A stretch of 64,000 nucleotides of DNA. Origin: Actinomucor elegans (taxonomy: Eukaryota > Mucoromycota > Mucoromycetes > Mucorales > Mucoraceae). The stretch is from positions 2,914,001 through 2,978,000 of the forward strand of contig JAMSLZ010000003.1 of assembly GCA_026027325.1 (NCBI GenBank), written 5' to 3'. Of the stretch, positions 35,610-47,968 are shown one piece after another. Below the pieces are notes generated by a model, which was not told the origin of the DNA, ran no database searches, and saw nothing but the letters and a program-made list of their open reading frames with translations. Every line of letters begins with the position of its first letter. The first letter of the stretch is position 1. The position numbers were made by a program, and so were the translations under genes.

Positions 35610-37496
35610 TTTTTTTTCTTTAATTTAATAAATAAAAGAGATATATGTGATAGCAACTAGAACTACAGGCCTTTTATATATTTATCCAACAGCAAGTATT
35701 TTATCAATGACATAGGTCATACGACAGCAGCGGAAGCAGTTTTCTAAACTGTCATCCTAAGTAGACTGCATAAGCAAACAATAGCAGTATGATTCATGAT
35801 TGTATTACAGTCAGCTGTTGCAGTGTTACCAGTAATGTACCAAATAAGATACGTTAGTTTACGGCCTCCATTTAACCGAATTCGAATGAAGAAGAAGTTT
35901 TCGATGCATACTGGAGCTAGTTCTACTTGGTCATGATGACCTATTTCTGATTTAAAAGATTCATATCATCGACGATCTTAGAGATAAAGGAGCCTATTAC
36001 ACAATACTTATGCAATGCTACAAGCTAACTTATTATCACTATTATACGAGCCTTCTAATGTATTGTATCGTTTCTATAACATTGCAGCATTTGTGTTGAA
36101 TCAAGTATATAAGGCTATTACTTATTCATCACCTCTCACTACCACTACAATATTACTACTATTATTTTATTGGATGACGGGGTTTTGGCAAGCTCTTCTC
36201 TTCTTCTGACGCTCAGTCTAGACCTTTAAAAAAAAGCTTTGACGCAACTTTTAGTAACCATAAATTGTCATTGTGCTAAAAATCCGTTAATATAATTCGT
36301 GTCTAATTTGGTTTTGATCCAGCTTATTACAAGATTGCATAATCTTTCCTTTAATTCATGGAATTATATTAGATAAAATTGGTTTTTTGAATACTTTACA
36401 AATGCATTTCTAACTTGAGTACTTTATAGCACATCAAAATACCCTAAAATACAAATGAGTTATTTGATATATTTAAAAAAAGCTATATTGAGGACAAATG
36501 ATGTCTCTGAAATGCAGTCTGTAGCCTCAAAATAGAATCCACGCATTCAGCAGTGTTTTCGAATGGAGCTGTCAGGTAATGCCTCAGGATTTTTTCCAGA
36601 AATCATTTTTAGATCTCCTTCCCGAACTCGATCTAATGTCGCATCTGATGACTGGTACACATTTGCAATGAACAGCTGCATTTACCAAAACTACTATTTA
36701 ATAGAACTGCAAACAGTATATTATAGTATATGCGTTAGAATTAAATCACATATATCTCATACAAATAATTAATGGTTTATAAATTACTTAGTCAATGTTG
36801 ATTAGATGTGATTTGAAAAGTAATTCTATTATTATCAAAATTCAATTATTGTATCTAATAAAATTTTAACTCGTATTCCAATTATTAATCGCGCGCAATC
36901 AAAAACTGTGAATATATACGTGCAAAATACAAGTGCCCATTTATTGATTGGTGTTTTCATCAGCTATACAATACTGGTTTTTCGTACGACATAAGCTAAT
37001 CAGAACGACTGTTGTGCTACCATAATCCTAGATTTGAATCTTACGGTTTGACTTCTTATTGCGACTATTACGTAGCAGCAATATGGATGATTTAGCTCAC
37101 TTGGCTGAAGTGATAATGTATTACAAGTTATCATTATTCTGATTGTGAAGAGCCGTTTTAATATTTTCTTGATCGGCACATTTTCTCAGTATGGCATGAT
37201 AAAGTCATTGTTCAGAAACTTGCGTCGTTAGATGGTCCTGAAGCTATGGTTTCGTTTCAATCGCGACAACAACACTAAAAGTGATAAGGGATGCTACTGG
37301 TTCGAGAAATGTCTTGAATTATAATTGAAACTCTGCCTGTTTGAAGCTCACTCGTACCAAGATTTGGGGCACGATTGAATAACGAAATCCGCAAATTGGA
37401 TGCCCTTAAAAATGCAGGTGTACTTGACCCTTCGTTTACAAAGGTCGGATATATATATATATATATATAGTTTATTCAACATAGATAGAAAGATAT
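35610..37496. other. Intergenic, 1.9 kb, with a dispersed-repeat copy
   Basis: Divergent promoters of the MAPEG-like and START genes. Contains one copy of the dispersed repeat (36611-36720). A (TA)n run (about 37449-37468) lies close to the START gene. A 64-codon hydrophobic frame at 36015-36209 is not supported by anything else. Confidence 0.6.
36611..36720 (+). repeat. Dispersed repeat copy A
   Basis: About 105 bases beginning AGATCTCCTTCCCGAACTCG align, with one small gap, to 41255-41365 (beginning AGATCTCCTAACTGATCCCG). Both share TTGCAATGAAC followed by CTGCAT and ACCAAAA in the same order, roughly two thirds identical by eye. It also shares GTCGCATCTGAT with the reverse strand at 19692-19720 and 19985-20005. 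Confidence 0.6.
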
Positions 37497-38295
37497 TTGG
37501 ATTCATTCTGCGTCTTTCAACCCTATACTAGTATGCCTTTTTTCGCTCAAGATAGCTTTCGAGACTTTGTCAGACAATGTATACAGCATAAAGAACTTAA
37601 TAACGGTTGGGAGTTTTATGTTAAAAACTCCCATTTTACTATATATCGAAGACCTGCTCTTGATCGCAATCCCAATCTATTTGAATATAGATCCTTTGGT
37701 GGCTGGCCTGACATTAAACCAGATACATTAGCTCATGTGTACCTGGATCTAGAATTTAGAAAGAAATGGGACAAGAACATGCAATCTCATCAACAGTTTA
37801 CTGTTGATTCCGAAGAAGAGGAACATCATGGACATTGTGGCAATCATTTCGAGATGAAGTATCCTTGGCCATTAGCAAATCGAGATTATGCTTATACTAT
37901 TGAAAGAAAACTAGTACGAGAAACATGTGGGAAGCTATACCAAGTGATTTTGGGTGAATCGTTACCTTCTACAAGCTTTCCTGAGCGTAAAGGAGTCATT
38001 CGAATCGATACTTACATGCAGAATATATGTATAACAGCAGATGAAGATGGCCAAGGGTGTGTCGTATTTATGGATTATTTCGATGATCCCAAGGTAAAAC
38101 GTTGCTTAGTGGAGATAGTTTGACATGTAATAACTTGTATTTCTTTAGGGCAGTATACCCAAAAGTGTTATTAATTGGGCAGCAAAGACAGGTGTGCCTA
38201 CGTTTATTAATAGCTTGAGAGAAGCGTGCTATCAGTTTGAAAAAGAACACCCTAACGGTGTACCGTTAGACGATACAGAACTGATTGAATTATGA
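37497..38295 (+). CDS. START-domain lipid-transfer protein, PCTP-like
   Basis: Two exons, 37497-38093 and 38149-38295, encode 247 residues; a second in-frame Met at 37533 (MPFFAQDSFRDFV) may be the true start, as the first twelve residues look non-conserved. The whole protein is one START domain, a lipid-binding pocket: GWEFYVKNSHFTIYRRP, FRKKWDKNMQSHQQF, KYPWPLANRDYAYTIERKL, GCVVFMDYFDDPKGSIPKSV and INWAAKTGVPTFINSLREAC. The YPWPLANRDYAY and P.SVINW motifs match the STARD2/PCTP and STARD7 class, which carry phosphatidylcholine. No signal peptide, so cytosolic. Ligand specificity is inferred from the family only. Confidence 0.9.
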
Positions 38296-38812
38296 GTCTG
38301 ATGATTAAACAGAATAAAAAGAACCCCAATATGTCAAAACTTGCATGTATTGTCTAGATACTGTTCCCACGGTTAGAATTATACCTTCAGGTCCATAAAC
38401 CCGGAAGAACGGGCTTAATCCTCAATAAGCATTTAAAAACTCTTTAATATCTTGTCAGATCCTATTGTAAGCCTATTATATAGTATATCATCTTTGAATA
38501 ACCGCTTATTATTCATATTGAGACGAGCCATGTAGCCTTTGAATAGTATGAAGCGTATTATCTATGTAAACTAAATAGTTCAGTGTTTCAGCGTAAAAAT
38601 TACTGCTTTTATCGTGTCTTTCAATAGCTGAAGTAAGTCTTAAAGCAGTCCATATTTGACAAATGCATCTTTTTTCCCTTTGCTGACAAAATAATCAACT
38701 ATTAAGTGTTTTGTGCTACAACCATGGAGATTTCACCATAAATACGAAGCGCATTTTTGTTGGATTCCTTCTTTACTACTATCCTTTTGTTTTAAGTACT
38801 AGTAAAAAAAAA
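38296..38812. other. Intergenic, 0.5 kb (promoter of AGX1)
   Basis: No gene seen. 3' region of the START gene and upstream region of the aminotransferase. Confidence 0.6.
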
Positions 38813-40168
38813 ATGACTGTTGACCGTAAAATCTGTATGATCCCTGGCCCCATTGAATTCCATGAGGATGTCTTGGCTGCTATGAGCACTCCTGCAACCT
38901 CTCATGTTGATGCCAACTTCATTCCTCTCTTTGGTGAGACCATCGAGATGGTCCGTAAGGTCGTTATCTCAGAGACTGCTCAGCCCTTCATTGTCTCTGG
39001 ATCAGGTACTCTTGGTTGGGACATGATGGTCAACTTGATCGAACAAGGTGATGAAGTTCTTCTTCTTAACACTGGTTATTTTGGTTCTCACTTCGCTCAA
39101 TGGTAAGTAAATTATTCATAAACGCGCGTCAGAGATATTCAATGCAATCATTAGTCTCGAAACTTATGGTGCCAAGGTAACTGAACTCGGCGCTGAAGTT
39201 GGTTCTCGCCCTAGCCAAGCTGCCATCAAGGAGGCCCTCTCCAAGACTCACTACAAGTTTGTCACTGTCACTCACGTTGACACCTCGTAAGTACCACATA
39301 CTATCAAAAGAACCGTTATTGATTATGAAATAGCACTGGTGTTCTCTCTGATATCAAGGCTGTTGCTGAAACTGTCAAGTCTGTCTCTCCCGATACCTTG
39401 GTCGTTGTCGATGGTGTCTGCTCTGTCGGTTCTGAGGAGATTCGTTTCGATGCCTGGAACTTGGATGTCATTATCACTGGTTCTCAAAAGGGCCTTGGTG
39501 TTCCTCCCGGTCTTTCTATTGTCGTAGCCAGTCAAAAGGCTCTCCAAGTTGTTAAAAATAGAAAGACACCTGTTCCCTCTTACTATTCCAACTGGAACAA
39601 GTGGCTTCCTGGTAAGATCAAACAAAACAACGAACAACAAATAACTAAAATTTAATGCTACATTTAGTCATGCAAGCTTATGAAGCCCGTAAGCCTTCTT
39701 ATTTCGCTACTCCCGCCGTTCAACTTATCTATGCTCTTCATGCCTCTTTGACCAAGGTTCTCAGCCAACCTCTCGAAGCTCGTTTCGAAAAGCACCGTCA
39801 AGTTGCCTCTCAATTCAGACAAACTGTCAAGAGCTGGGGTCTCAAGCAAGTTGCACAAAGCGAAGAGTGCTCTGCTAACGGTATGACTGCTATCTGGCTT
39901 CCTGAAGGTGTCCAAGTTGCACAACTTGTTGGTGGTTTGGCCAGTAAGGGAGTTCAAATTGCTGGTGGTATCCTTAAGGATCGTGCCACTCAATACTTCA
40001 GAATTGGGTAAAGTATATCAAATGCATGCTTTAAAATAATTGAATTAACACGCTTTATGCAATAGTCATATGGGTATCTCTGTTATTGAAGACGAACGTC
40101 AACACATCAAGAGAGTTGAAAATGCTTTGTCCAACTCTTTGGCTGAGCTCGGTTACAAGACTGCTTGA
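38813..40168 (+). CDS. AGX1: Alanine-glyoxylate aminotransferase (class V, PLP)
   Basis: Converts glyoxylate and alanine to glycine and pyruvate. Five exons: 38813-39102, 39155-39286, 39334-39611, 39668-40007 and 40066-40168, giving 380 residues, the usual length. The start follows an A-rich leader and gives MTVDRKICMIPGPIEFHEDV with the family's PGP motif. PLP contacts include GSGTLGWDMM, THVDTSTGVLSDI, DGVCSVGSEEIRFDAW and the Schiff-base lysine in ITGSQKGLGVPPGLS. FRIGHMG near the C-terminus is also typical. No peroxisomal SKL end (it ends YKTA) and no clear mitochondrial presequence, so a cytosolic enzyme is likely, as in yeast Agx1. Codons are strongly C/T-ending (AAG, GGT, ACT, CTC), unlike most neighbours, which suggests high expression. 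Confidence 0.94.
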
Positions 40169-42311
40169 CTTGTTAAACAACCTTCATCCACTGTCGCTGT
40201 CGCTAGATTATAAACTTCAGTGCCAATTCTGTACACTATTAACAAATAAATATATACTTTCAATACTGGTTCTATAACTATTGCCAAGCTACATTGAAAT
40301 AGCTAATGCTGTTTACTACATTTCTTTTTATTGTTCTTTCTACGCATTTTCAATACAGGCCCAGCAAGCCCTTCGTGGTAGGTGTTGCGCTGTATTGAAC
40401 TCTAACCTTCTTAAACTTTGATAAAGCAGCCTATACTAGATGAACTCGCTGTTATATTCCTCAGCGGCTTTTGGGTACAGAGATCCAATGTGGCAGTACT
40501 GGATGTTTCTTGGATGTATCGATACTTAATCAGTAAAAGAAATATGCAATATCTAGTATTACCATTACATTATCGAACGCCTCTCATAACTGTGGGCATT
40601 ATAAGATAACTTGCACTGATCTTTGTTTTTGTTTCTTTTATTAAAAACTGATCTGCATTTAAAAAGGAATACAAAGAACAAAAAACCAAGCTGAAAAGTT
40701 ATTATCAACATCCACCATTAGCAAAATAGAGTCGGAAATAACAATACATAACTATACTGCTTTGGCCCATTAAACATTTGATGGCTTGAATCTGCCTACT
40801 ATATCTTTGTTTAAATTTGATAGCACTGCTCATTTTAGCTTTCCTTTGCCTTTTGCTCTTGATCTCAAAGAGATTTTTCGACTCCGTCTTCCTTCTGATC
40901 TAGCCTGGGCAGTATATGTGAATCTACTAATTAACACCACGCGCTCACCAAGACCTTTTTAATAACAATGATTAGTCTAACAAAGTTTGTGTAAAATTAA
41001 ATAGAGTATCGAATAATACTGAAATTTTTGATACATCTTTCAATTAATAGAATATTTTTCATATCGCAAAATACACAAGAAGTATTTTTAAATATCCCTT
41101 GACATACTTAATTTATGCTATTAATAGACTATGCTTTCAACGCATTTTCCCCATGTTATATAAATAAATGACTTTGAAATTTGAAGTATCACTAGATTTT
41201 GAATATTCATTATAAACTAGAAACACTTTATGTAAACCCTGTCTAATAATTGACAGATCTCCTAACTGATCCCGGCTAAATTCCACGTTTGATAAGTAGC
41301 ATATGCTTGCAATGAACTTCTGCATCTACCAAAATCTGTATCCAGCCGGAATGCAGCAAGTATACCATAAAGTAAAAGCCGGTGGGGGTTTACATATAAG
41401 CCGATAAGGTGATAATGATCTATGAATCTCTGGCCCGATCCCGGTTTAATGTCATATGTGATTAATAGTAACTATTTAACATGAACTGCTGTGCTCATTA
41501 GAATCTTTAATAGGGAGTAGAGCCTGCTTTATTTTCGCTCTGGAGACCCATGTGCCGATTATTGTTCAGTACCTCCCTGAAAATACTTGTAATTCTCAGA
41601 TAAAATATGCAGCAAATTGCACTTATGCCCAGAATTTCTTTCCATCATGCGCATATTAAACTTGACGATTTTTCTTGAGTTACTTGCTAGCAAATGGACT
41701 CATAAAAGATGATTCTTTGCTCCAGTTTTTTGAAACTTTGACCATATCTTTTAAGAAATTACTCCCGTTAATTACAAGTACGAGTATATTACTTTTACGC
41801 CACTTGATGCGCAATAAAGCCCTATACAAACTTGTCAAGAAACTCCGTATCTATCTCCACTTTTATTGTATTAGAATCTGCATTAGAGTAACGTTGAACC
41901 AATTTCGTATAACCAGATCATCGACGTTGTTGGCGTTGTTGTTTTTTTTCGATATTTAAACATTCAGTAACCAATCAGCGCTAAGGGTCTAAGCCTTTCC
42001 AAACATCAGCAGTTATCAAGGCAACCATACGATGAGTACATAATAACTGATAAAGCGGTTTATAAATGCCTTGTAATAGTATATAGCAACCAAATATTTG
42101 TCAAAATCTCGGACATAAGCCAACAAGTGTAAACGAACCAAAATCTGCGGATTGACCATCAAATCAGATTATAAGTAGACTGACCAATAAAAGCGTTCTA
42201 ACTATGGCTAGTGTCAAAACTGTTTTTTTTTCGATTGATTGACTTCTTTTTCTCTCTTTATTCCCCTTGCTATACTTATTTATATTACCTTTCAGCATTC
42301 AAAAATAAGCA
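40169..42311. other. Intergenic, 2.1 kb, with dispersed-repeat copies
   Basis: No supported gene. Two copies of the dispersed repeat (41255-41370 and 41417-41470). AT-rich throughout; the right end is the promoter of the SNF2 gene. Confidence 0.6.
41255..41370 (+). repeat. Dispersed repeat copy B
   Basis: Aligns with copy A at 36611-36720 (shared AGATCTCCT, TTGCAATGAAC, CTGCAT, ACCAAAA in order). A shorter related copy begins 47 bases downstream (41417, GATCTATGAATCTCTGGCCC). Confidence 0.6.
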
Positions 42312-45300
42312 ATGGATAGTCCTCAATACCAAATCTTGGAAATTTCTGATTCTGAAAGTGTAATCGATACAACTGGTTTAAATGACCAACAAACAGATTA
42401 CCGTTACCCTGTAGACAACGGAGATCTCGTACTTGACTTGACTGCGGACGAGTACAGGTTTATCAACGATATTCAAGACGACAAAGATGATAAAGACGAT
42501 AAAGAAGTAATACAAATTGATAACAATAAAGACAAGGCAAATATACCTGGCTCTAGTATCGATAACAGTATTTCTTTGGACGACGATACCTATGCCTTTT
42601 TTATTGAAGCAGGCTTGGAAGATCCTGAGGAATTAACGATGCTAGGCATCAATATAGACGAAATACGCGCTCAAAAGTCTCTTGTTGAACGGTTAGAGAT
42701 GGAGAATAAAGTAGACTATGAACTGGCTATTCGATTACAACGTGATATGGAGATGCAGGATCTCCTTTCACAGCCGAACGGCCCAGCCACAGCCTCATCC
42801 TCTACTTCTACATCTTCTTCTTGTTCTTCAGGTACACCTATCCATCCTATCTTTAATCAGCACTTTATCACACCTCAAGATATCAAGAATCAAACATCAT
42901 CCATACACCCGTCCTCCATCAAAAGAGAGATTAATACTGTTAATAATGAACAGTCAAGATATTTGAAACGAGCTAAAATGGAGTCTACTGCATATGCCTA
43001 TAAAGGAAAATCACCTATCGAGATCCCAGATGATATCGACAAAGGAAAGAAACCTATTGAGCTGATTGATGATGTTGAATGTATTGATCTTACAGATGAC
43101 AATGATGGCTCTCTCTCTGCATATTATTCAACTCGACAAGAATACGAATATAACAATAATATTATAGGCGGCGAGGATGAGGATGAAACATTATCTTTGT
43201 ATGACTATCTCAGTCAAGCTCCTTGGAACCTACAGCAATCATCACAGGAGCCTGTTAATAGACCAGTACCATCTCAATGTACTGGCAATAGTGGTGGCAG
43301 CGGATGGCACAAGCCTGATTTCCGATTGAATTATGGTATACCACCAGTTAATACCAACCCTATATACCAACAAGCAATGGAAAGAATGCGGCAGTTAACA
43401 AATAACATATCTCCAATGAATTACACATCTCAAGCAAATCAAACAAATCGATCTCAAGCATATGCTATACTTCAACAATCACATATGGATGACATTGCCA
43501 ATCTTGAATTACGAAGAACTTTGCCTCGTCTACAGACGCGCCCTACTCCTGTGCTGTCTCAAGCGGAAACGGAAAAAGAGTTACGCGACTTGTTAGAACA
43601 CGTTGTGTATGATGATCCTCCCCCACCGCAAGATCGTACCGGTACACCTGACGGCCTTTCTATTACCTTGCTAGAACATCAAAAGATTGGTCTGCAATGG
43701 ATGTGTAAAATGGAAAGCTCCAACAACAAAGGTGGCATCCTAGCCGATGATATGGGTCTTGGAAAGGTAACTATAAGTTGTAGTAATGCTTTCACTTTTA
43801 ACCTTTTTTTTTAGACTATTCAAGCTTTAGCTGTTATCGTTCAAAATCCTTGCCATAATGCTACAGAAGTAGATCATAGTATAATTGCTAGAAATACTAC
43901 TGAGGTTGCTACTGGAGAGCTTCAAATAAAGGCGACCTTGATTGTTTGTCCTGTTTCGCTGATGGACCAGTGGCGTAGAGAAATAGAAAATAAAACAGAG
44001 CCGCGATTAAAAGTTCTAGTTTACCATGGTGGCTCAAGAACTAATAATCCATATGATCTAGCGCTTTATGATGGTAACATTTATTACATGTATCATGTAT
44101 AACTTCTAACGTTATCTTTATAGTCATTATATCCTCTTATTCTATCACTGCAGGCAATTATCATGAGACATGTAAGGGCCCTTTCTCAAAGGTCAAGTTC
44201 CACAGAGTCATTTTGGATGAAGCACACACTATCAAGAACAAGCAAACCGTCGGCGCCCGTGGATGGTAAGTATCTTTTTTTTAAAAAAAAACATACACAC
44301 ACACAAAAGCAGCTCACTCAAACCTATCATGCTTAGCTGCCAAATCGATGCTACTTACAGATGGTGTATGACTGCAACGCCTATTCAAAACAAGATTGAT
44401 GAGCTTTACTCTTTGATTCGATTCTTACGTATCAGACCTTTTTGTGAATGGGATGATTTCAGAGATACCATTGTCAAGCCTATGAAAGATGGCAATCATA
44501 AGAAGGCAATCAAAGTGGCCCAAGTGTTAATGAAAGCCATTTCACTACGTCGCTCCAAGAAAGCGCTTATTGACGGCCGTCCTATTCTCAACTTGCCAGA
44601 AAGAAATATCAATATGACTCATATCGACTTTTCACCTGATGAGCGCATTCACTATGACTTTGTTAATCAAAGAGCCCAAGCTAGATTTACAAAGTACATG
44701 CAACAAGGCACGGTGATGAAAAACTATTCATCTGTTCTGGTACTTTTATTGCGTCTTCGGCAGGCCTGTTTGCATCCTAGCTTGACTGTTATTGAAGGCG
44801 ATGGTGAAGCTAATCCAGAAGCAGAATTATCATTAGTGAGATCCATGAAACCAGAGGTTGTGCGCCGCTTACTTAGCGAAAGCACATCCATGGCAGAAAT
44901 TGAATGTCCTATCTGTATGGACGTAGCTCAAGATGCGCAAATCATCAAAGCCTGTGGACATATCCTCTGTAAAGAATGCTGCGATAGTTACATTAATGCA
45001 AACGATGGTAGCACCAAACGATGCCCCCAGTGTCGTGGTGACATGAGCAAGCAAAGTTTGGTGGGCATAGAGGCTTTCTTGAAGGTGTATGCTCCCGAAT
45101 TGATAAAAGAAGCAAATGAAGCGGACGAGGAAGAGAAAAAAGCTGAGAATAGAGTCAAAGAGTTCGTTTCAAGCGCCAAAATTGACAAAATGCTTGAAAT
45201 TCTCGAAGATACAAACGCAGACACCAACGGCCAAGATAAAACTATCGTCTTTTCTCAATTTACTGGTTTCGTAAGTACTCTTTTATTTGTTATTATACTA

Positions 45301-45811
45301 TCAAAATTTAACGCTTTGGAATTATCGTCAGCTTGATTTAATTGGACAGCCTTTAAAGGATCGAGGACACAAGTTTCTTCGTTATGACGGATCTATGGAT
45401 ATTAAATCTCGTGCAGATACTGTGAACAAGTTCTTTGAGGATCCTTCATACAAAGTCATGTTAGTATCTACTAAATGTGGGTCGCTTGGTCTCAATTTGA
45501 CGATTGCGAATCGTGTTATCTTGATGGATGTCTGGTGGAATCCAGCTTTGGAAAACCAAGCTATTGATCGTGTTCATCGTATTGGCCAGAAGAAAAGAGT
45601 AGATGTTCATCGCATCTTCATTAACGATACAGTCGAAGATCGCATTTTAGAGCTACAAAATAAGAAACAGCAAATTGCCGATGGTGTGTTGGGCGAAGGG
45701 TCCGGTAAACCTATTAGTCGTTTGGGCCTCCAAGAAATGATTTACCTCTTCCGTGGTGGTGATGTGCCCGATCCAGGTGCTGATGCAGGCCCTTCGAATC
45801 GAATGTATTAG
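42312..45811 (+). CDS. ULS1: SNF2-family translocase with RING finger and SUMO-interacting motifs, Uls1-like
   Basis: Probable SUMO-targeted ubiquitin ligase/DNA translocase, acting in the nucleus on sumoylated chromatin proteins. Exons 42312-43766, 43815-44073, 44124-44265, 44337-45270 and 45332-45811 give 1089 residues. The N-terminal 260 residues hold four candidate SIMs beside acidic residues: YQILEISDSE, DLVLDLTADE, EVIQIDNNK and VECIDLTDDND. The helicase core has Walker A (GGILADDMGLGKTIQ, made across intron 1), ATLIVCPVSLMDQW, the DEAH box (VILDEAHTIKN) and CMTATPIQNKIDEL. A C3HC4 RING is inserted before the second lobe (CPICMDVAQD, CGHILCKECC, CPQCRGDM). The second lobe follows: TIVFSQFTGF, STKCGSLGLNLTIANRVILM, RVHRIGQ. 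This order (SIMs, lobe 1, RING, lobe 2) matches yeast Uls1 and fission-yeast Rrp2. Rad5 is less likely because no HIRAN domain is visible. Confidence 0.92.
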
Positions 45812-46475
45812 AAAGTTTAATGAAATACCTCTGCATGCTGTACATAACACTATCATTATTATTCCCAATCTTATTCTTTTTAATTACTCACAAATTCAAT
45901 TCATTCAATAAAAGAGCATTATCATCCACATTAGATAGCCTTTTCTTTCATATCTGATATAGTAGCTTGTTATTTGTTTGTTTATTTATTTTCAATGCAA
46001 GTTAAATTGCTAGATCAAAAAATTGATAATGTACCATTCAATCAACACTAGAGGTTTTGACTGATCATACCCATAATATGTTGCAGCATCTAAAAGGATT
46101 TTGATAGATTTTTCAATATTAGTTATATTGAATGTCTCGAGAATAACTATTGATTTACAGTCTGTATTAGTCAAAAGAAAATGAACTTTGTATTTGGTGA
46201 TGTTAGATCTTCCTGAAATTTGTGCTAACTGTAATTGCTCGCGAGAATCGCAACACTATGTTTACACTCCTTTAGTGGAATCTTTCTCTGTTCACCTTTG
46301 ACAATAGCTTCGACTTAGAAGCTCCAAGCCTTGTGTTTTGCTATATGTTCAACTGTTTCTTCTTATTAGAAAGCAAACATATACTGGAGACAAAAAATAT
46401 ATATATATTTTTTAAGCATAAGCAAACTATCAGCCAAAAGATATCACGAAAATATGTAACAGCAAAAAAAATGTA
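45812..46475. other. Intergenic, 0.7 kb
   Basis: 3' region of ULS1 (AATAAA at about 45908) and downstream flank of the minus-strand tRNA gene. Nothing else seen. Confidence 0.6.
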
Positions 46476-46548
46476 TGCCTCCTACTGGAATCGAACCAGT
46501 GACCTTCTGCTTACTAGGCAGACGCTCTGCCAACTGAGCCAAGAAGGC
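46476..46548 (-). tRNA. tRNA-Thr, anticodon AGT
   Basis: Complete 73-base cloverleaf on the minus strand. Acceptor stem GCCTTCT pairs with AGGAGGC (one G-T), discriminator A. The D arm is GCTC...GAGC; anticodon stem TCTGC/GCAGA closes the loop CTAGTAA, whose central triplet AGT (complement of 46513-46515) reads Thr ACT codons (A34 to inosine). T arm ACTGG-TTCGATT-CCAGT. No intron, no encoded CCA. Internal A and B boxes are intact, so it should be active. Confidence 0.95.
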
Positions 46549-46716
46549 TTACATGTCTTCTGAATCATAAATATTATTATATTTTCAAAATATTGCTAAT
46601 AATCACGTGATTTCCTTACTTTTATGACTGTTTTTATTTTATGTTGGCCTTTAATTGGATAATAGGTGTAGCGGAATATGAATATAGTAATAATTATTGT
46701 GGCTATCGTTTAATTA

Positions 46717-47968
46717 TCAAATAATATCTGTTGGGTCCCAACAGAAACGGTGAGGTTCTACTAAGTGAATTCCATCTAATAATTTCATATCCTATTGATA
46801 TTATTTCAATAAAACGAGCAGTCAATACTTTCAAGTTTTTAATAAGTAATAGATAACAATACTTACATCTTGAGAGAGTTCAAAAGAGAGTACTTGAGAG
46901 TTTTCTTTTATTCTGTCTATAGTTTTAGATTTTGGTATGATAATCCATCCATGTTGGATAGCCCATCGTAAGAGTACCAGTGCTTTGGACACGCCTACTC
47001 TTTCACTGATATCTTCTATACAATCGACTTGTATTTTACCGTTTATCAAGTTCCCTTCACCTAAACTAGAATAAGCTTGTATCTGTATGTTATTCTTTTG
47101 ACATAAATCGACCAAGTCGGATTGGTACAGACAGGGATGAAGTTCAAACTGATGTACATGTGGAATAATGGTACAATTATCAAGAAGATGTGACAAATGC
47201 TTTGTAGTATAGTTGGATATACCAATATGTTTTAATTTGCCTTCGTTATAAAGTTGCTCCAATGCTCTATAACTGTTGGTACGATTTTCTTGGTTGATAG
47301 GATCTGATAGCTTTTTTTTTGAAGTTCTACACGAGCAATGATGATAGTGCTTTTGATTAATGTTATGGGTATACAAGGCTAGTGTCATAACACGTACCCT
47401 GGCCAATGAATCAGATATAGATCAAAATAGTCCAGATCAAACTTTTGAAGCGATTCGCTTACGGCTGTTCATACCTGTTAGTTCATATCGTATATTCAAA
47501 CAAAGATAATTAGTTATACCTTTGTAACAAGATTCATATCCTTGATCTTTGGGAGCTTCAAAAAGAAAAATCAGCGCATATTATTTTATTTAGGTCGTGC
47601 TTTACTTTACATAATTTTGACGTGATAAACAGATCGCTTCTTTTGACTCCAAAAGATGAATCTGCAAAGACTTCTTTCAATATCTGGCCAAGAACGTGTT
47701 CGTTTTTATAAACAGTAGCCGAGTCTAAGGAATACTGTTATCAATTCAAGGGAAAACTATCAAAAAATATCAACTAATTTTACCTATAAGTCGATAGCCA
47801 CAACGAATAGCTTCATAGACGACAGGACGAAGTTCCTCAATCGTCTTCATTCGATATGTACCCACTACATACAATCGTAAGTATTTGAAATCAGTCAATG
47901 GAAAAGAAAACTTTACAGCCAAGTACTGGAATCAAATCACCATTGTGTAATTTTCGAAATAATGTCAT
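46717..47968 (-). CDS. Aldo-keto reductase
   Basis: NADPH-dependent reductase of carbonyls. Seven exons: 47968-47917, 47864-47784, 47724-47611, 47555-47520, 47464-47398, 47326-46867 and 46791-46717, giving 294 residues, the usual size. The catalytic tetrad is visible: Asp in GYRLIDSATVYKNE, Tyr in the same motif, Lys in LFITSKLSPKDQ and His in FDLYLIHWPG. GKLKHIGISNYTTKHL, HQFELHPCLYQ and the cofactor motif GWIIIPKSK also fit. The last exon, after an intron with CAATAG acceptor, restores the conserved end DMKLLDGIHLVEPHRFCWDP. The long exon runs on into the last intron for ten codons if unspliced. Exons 2-5 are very short; their junctions were chosen because they rebuild the tetrad. The substrate is unknown. 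Confidence 0.9.

Noticed and set aside
36015..36209. 64-codon hydrophobic frame on the plus strand
   Set aside because: No splice context, homologue or conserved motif that I recognise; expected by chance in AT-rich DNA.
37085..37150. tRNA-like A box (TTAGCTCACTTGGCTGA) followed by a hairpin
   Set aside because: No B box or T arm at the right distance and no acceptor stem. At best a remnant.
41675..41959. 94-codon plus-strand frame
   Set aside because: Leu/Ile/Lys-rich low-complexity translation of AT-rich spacer.
46333..46563. 76-codon plus-strand frame
   Set aside because: It reads through the antisense of tRNA-Thr, which explains its apparent conserved segment.
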